Shown here piece by piece: positions 61,027 to 64,000 of a stretch of DNA of 64,000 bases. The translations under genes and the position numbers were made by a program. Location: positions 62,001 to 126,000 of the forward strand of contig VFIW01000081.1 in assembly GCA_006386115.1 (NCBI GenBank), given 5' to 3'. The DNA comes from Globisporangium splendens (lineage: Eukaryota > Oomycota > Peronosporomycetes > Pythiales > Pythiaceae). Within the stretch, counting starts at the first letter, position 1. Each line of letters begins with the position of its first letter. Under the pieces are notes generated by a model that was not told the origin of the DNA, ran no database searches, and was given only the letters and a program-made list of their open reading frames with translations.

Positions 61027-63503
61027 GGTGGTTGAGCGCACACTTGCTTGTCTTGGGTTACGTTTGGTTGCTGAGCTGGGCGGGTTACGTTTGTTGCTTG
61101 CTTGTTGGGTCTGTTTGGCGAGCTGGCAAATGTGCAAGTGTGCTCGCAGACAACAAATCGACAAACAAGAGTTGTTTTCTGTGCACGAGTCGCTTGCTTT
61201 CACGTGGTGGTCGGACCGACTGATGGCTTGTGCGGAAATGACTCGCGTGCTGAGTTGCTTTTCAAAATAACAAGCAGAAAACCACCCACACTTGCAGACG
61301 ATGGGACGCGGCGGTTGTGAGAGGCAAGCAGCAAGGACGCGACGGGGGGTCGCTCGCTCTTTTTCTCTTTCTCTCTGTATACTGTACCACCTGCACGTGC
61401 TGGTTGTTGTTGCAAGTTCTGTTGGCTTGTTGCTTGATGCAAATCACCCTGTTGTCGTCGTTCTCTCGCACAGACGACTTGCTGGTGTTGTAAAATTGTG
61501 AAATTGCGATCCAGATCCACGAGAGTGGGACTTGTTCAGCAAGATCCTCTGACGACACGCACAAACTGGAAAATAAAAAATAAAAAAACAAAGGAAAGGA
61601 AACAGCCGCGTGCTTGCTGCAAGGCAAAGTGAAAACTACAGACAAGCAAGGATTCCCCTTTTCCCTTGCTGCAAGTTGCAATGCAAGAGCGCCTTCCTTG
61701 TTGGTTTGCTTGGTGCAAGTCTGCAGCGTGACCCGTCAATGGCGCCGTTGAAGGCCGCCTCTGCATGCGTCGATTCGCAAATGGTGCTGCAAGAAATAAA
61801 TAACTAACTTACGCATAGGGAAGCAAAAAAATCATGGAAAGAAAAGAAAAAAAAAAGCATGTTGAGGACGGGACGTTTGATGCGCTTCCTTGTCTTTGAG
61901 TCCCAAGGATCCAGATGGCGCTTTATACAAAACACGACCACTACACGATATGCAGGCGACGCAGGAGATCCACACAAGTGCGCGCATGCGCCATTGGAGT
62001 GAAGCAAACGACTCTTGCACCCCTTGGATGATGCACATGTGCATTTGTGAAACGGATCTCTCGCGTGAAAGCTTTCCGGTAATTAACGACATCCAGTGTC
62101 CTCTCGTCTTTGCTGGGTTGGAAATCAGCCAAGCAAAAAACAAAAAAACTCAGCAAGTCAGCAAGTCGGTAGTTTTCGCGTAGTTTACGGCGATGACGCC
62201 AGTGAAAGGTGTTCTTGACTCGCTTGCCTTTCTGTCTCTTGCGAGACTTCCAGCGCAGCAAACGTCACTCGGACTGATTGCCTATGGGCAGACGCACAGT
62301 GCGCTGCGACGCTGGAGCGGCAACACAACAACTCGCATGCAACCAAACAAGTAAACGCAAGCATATCTTGCGAAGCGGTGGGTGGACATGTCAAAGAAGC
62401 AGGAACCCAGAGTGCAAAGCAGCAAGTGAAAAAACTGCACCCACCTTGTGAAAGAAAACAAAAAAAGCACAACGGATGACAACCTTTCACTTGCAGTTTG
62501 TATGGGTTACGTTTTTGAGCATGTGTGTGTGTGTGTGAGGTGTTGCTTGCTTGGCAAGATGCCCGTTTCGTCCCTTGTCGAACGGACGCGCATCAAAGCA
62601 GCCACAATGAGAACAACATCGGAGCCATTTTGTCAGCAAGCCAATCAAATCAAGCAAACAAACAGCAAGGCGACCCTTAACAAGGGGCAACCTTGCAGCC
62701 TGCTGGACTCAGCAACGTTCGTACCCACGACGGGTTACGTTTTATATCGATTCGCAGCATGTGCGGATCATTTTCGCAGCACCGCGTATCTATCCAACCG
62801 CGCCAACAAGTCTTCTGCCCCTTTAGCCAGTCATACAGCAAGAAAATCAAAAAGTGTAACCACCTAGTTTGAGAGTCACTGACTGATGGCCTGTGTTGCA
62901 GCTTGATCCCCATCATAGTGACGCGCGCAAATAGACATGCGCATCAAACGCCACATGACGGCAAAGAGGCGCCGCTTTGGCGCACATGCAGCAAACGAGC
63001 ACATCAATTTGCGTAACCACTCATCATCGCCAAAGTTTTGTGTGGTGCAAACGAACCCCAATGCGACACCACCGACTCGAAAAATGAGGTTTGACAGCAT
63101 GACGCGACGCGACGCCATCCAACTATCCAATGCCAACACGACCAGGCAGCCTCCATATAAAAGAAGGATACACAATTCTGCAAGTGCGTCCAACACGACA
63201 CCTACCCACCCACTTGATTGGCTCCACCGCGCAGCAAGGCAAGGACGCGCACATGCGCAAAAAGCGTAACCCTCGCAACAACTTCAATGCGCACTAAGTA
63301 CGATTATCCACTATGTTTACGATTGGAACTGGATTACAGAAATAGCATTCTCCACTAAGTACGGTTTTCTTGCACACTATCTCAAAATCAGGTGAGCCAC
63401 CCTAATATAGGACTCCCTTTCAACACCACACAGCCAAAAAGGGGAGAGCGTTAAACCTGCTACAGTTGTATAGAGAAACAAGCCCAGAAGACAAGCAACC
63501 AAG
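61027..63503. other. Long spacer with a repeated GGGTTACGTTT motif
   Basis: About 2.5 kb between the homeobox gene (minus) and the E2 gene (plus), divergent. No gene is recognised. It is rich in CAAGCAAG-type words, and GGGTTACGTTT occurs at 61055, 61082, 62504 and 62732, with a one-base variant on the other strand near 63264. A (GT)n run lies at 62522-62535. Confidence 0.55.
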
Positions 63504-64000
63504 ATGCAGAGCTCGACGCGCACGGTGTTGCGTCAGTCGGCGCGTGCGGCGGCGCGTGCCACCGCGTTGCGCGCGTTTGCGAGTCGCGCCTCCGTCGGCG
63601 CCAGTGTGCTAGGCGCTCGCTCGCTCCAGAACGCGGCGCCGTTGGCCGTCGCGGCGCTGAACAACAACACGTTTGCACAAGTGCGCAGCTTTTCGAGCGC
63701 CGGCGCGCCTGTGGACGTCCCGGTGCCGTCGATGGGCGACTCGATCTCGGAAGGCACGGTGGTCGAGTGGCTCAAGAAGCCGGGTGACTTCGTGGACGTC
63801 GATGAGGTTGTCGTTGTGCTTGAGACCGACAAGGTGAGCGTGGACGTGCGTGCGCCGTTCGCGGGCACGCTCGCGCAGCACTTGGCTGCCATCGATGACA
63901 ACGTGTTGGTCGGCGCGCCGTTGTTCCAGTTGGTTAAGGGCGAAGGCGGTGCTGCTGCCGCTGCTCCAGTGACGGCGCCGACGCTGGAACCAGTCGTTTC
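63504..64000 (+). CDS. DLST: Dihydrolipoamide succinyltransferase (2-oxoglutarate dehydrogenase E2), 5' part, runs off the window
   Basis: The ATG at 63504 opens a frame that is still open at the window edge (165 residues visible). Residues 1-65 are rich in Arg, Ala and Ser without acidic residues and contain RSFSS, typical of a mitochondrial presequence. A lipoyl domain follows: PVPSMGDSISEGTVVEWLKKPGD, then VLETDKVSVDV with the lysine that carries lipoate, ending in an Ala/Pro-rich hinge. MGDSISEGT and ETDKVSVDV (rather than ETDKAT) point to the 2-oxoglutarate enzyme and not pyruvate dehydrogenase. It transfers succinyl groups in the mitochondrial citric acid cycle. The catalytic domain lies outside the window. 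Confidence 0.88.
   Translation, partial: MQSSTRTVLRQSARAAARATALRAFASRASVGASVLGARSLQNAAPLAVAALNNNTFAQVRSFSSAGAPVDVPVPSMGDSISEGTVVEWLKKPGDFVDVDEVVVVLETDKVSVDVRAPFAGTLAQHLAAIDDNVLVGAPLFQLVKGEGGAAAAAPVTAPTLEPVV

Noticed and set aside
1..64000. CRISPR arrays, insertion sequences, prophage or rRNA genes
   Set aside because: None seen; the window is eukaryotic nuclear sequence with spliced genes.

Overview
The window is nuclear DNA of a stramenopile, most probably an oomycete (Phytophthora/Pythium-like); genus cannot be resolved by eye. The reasons are compact protein genes with none or a few short GT-AG introns (mostly 81-145 bp), gene starts preceded by an oomycete-type initiator (TCAYTYY), a large ankyrin/TKL-kinase protein, a BT1-type folate/biopterin transporter, a phenolic acid decarboxylase, and stramenopile-like ribosomal proteins. 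There are no bacterial operons; genes lie on both strands and several pairs are divergent.

Left part (1-19 kb), gene-poor: MYG1 exonuclease and an NSUN6-type RNA cytosine methyltransferase share a divergent promoter. Then come a phenolic acid decarboxylase with a decayed copy of its 3' end, a long gene-less stretch, a BT1/FBT transporter, and a 9-repeat ankyrin protein.

Middle part (17-40 kb), an accessory region built from paralogues: five copies of an unrecognised multi-pass membrane protein family (two intact, one truncated and frameshifted, one with a single frameshift, one with a single in-frame stop at a conserved tryptophan). Among them lies a 1,923-residue protein with about 29 ankyrin repeats, a pseudokinase and an active-looking kinase. 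The AP-3 beta-adaptin gene sits in the same region, flanked by a nearly identical 1,071-bp inverted repeat that carries two copies of a HAD-like gene with degenerate catalytic motifs.

Right part (41-64 kb), gene-dense housekeeping: RPL11, class II dihydroorotase, a TRAF-zinc-finger/poly(A)-polymerase-like fusion, XPD helicase, a BAP31-like ER protein, a long coiled-coil protein, a divergent RPL14/RPL5 pair, an NSRP1-like splicing factor, a TALE homeodomain protein, and at the right edge the 5' end of the 2-oxoglutarate dehydrogenase E2 gene. RPL11 and RPL14 both have an intron immediately after the ATG.

The most unusual items are the membrane-protein family, the ankyrin-pseudokinase-kinase protein, the inverted repeat around AP-3 beta with signs of gene conversion, and the TRAF/poly(A)-polymerase fusion. 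All identifications are from motif recognition by eye; no database search was possible.
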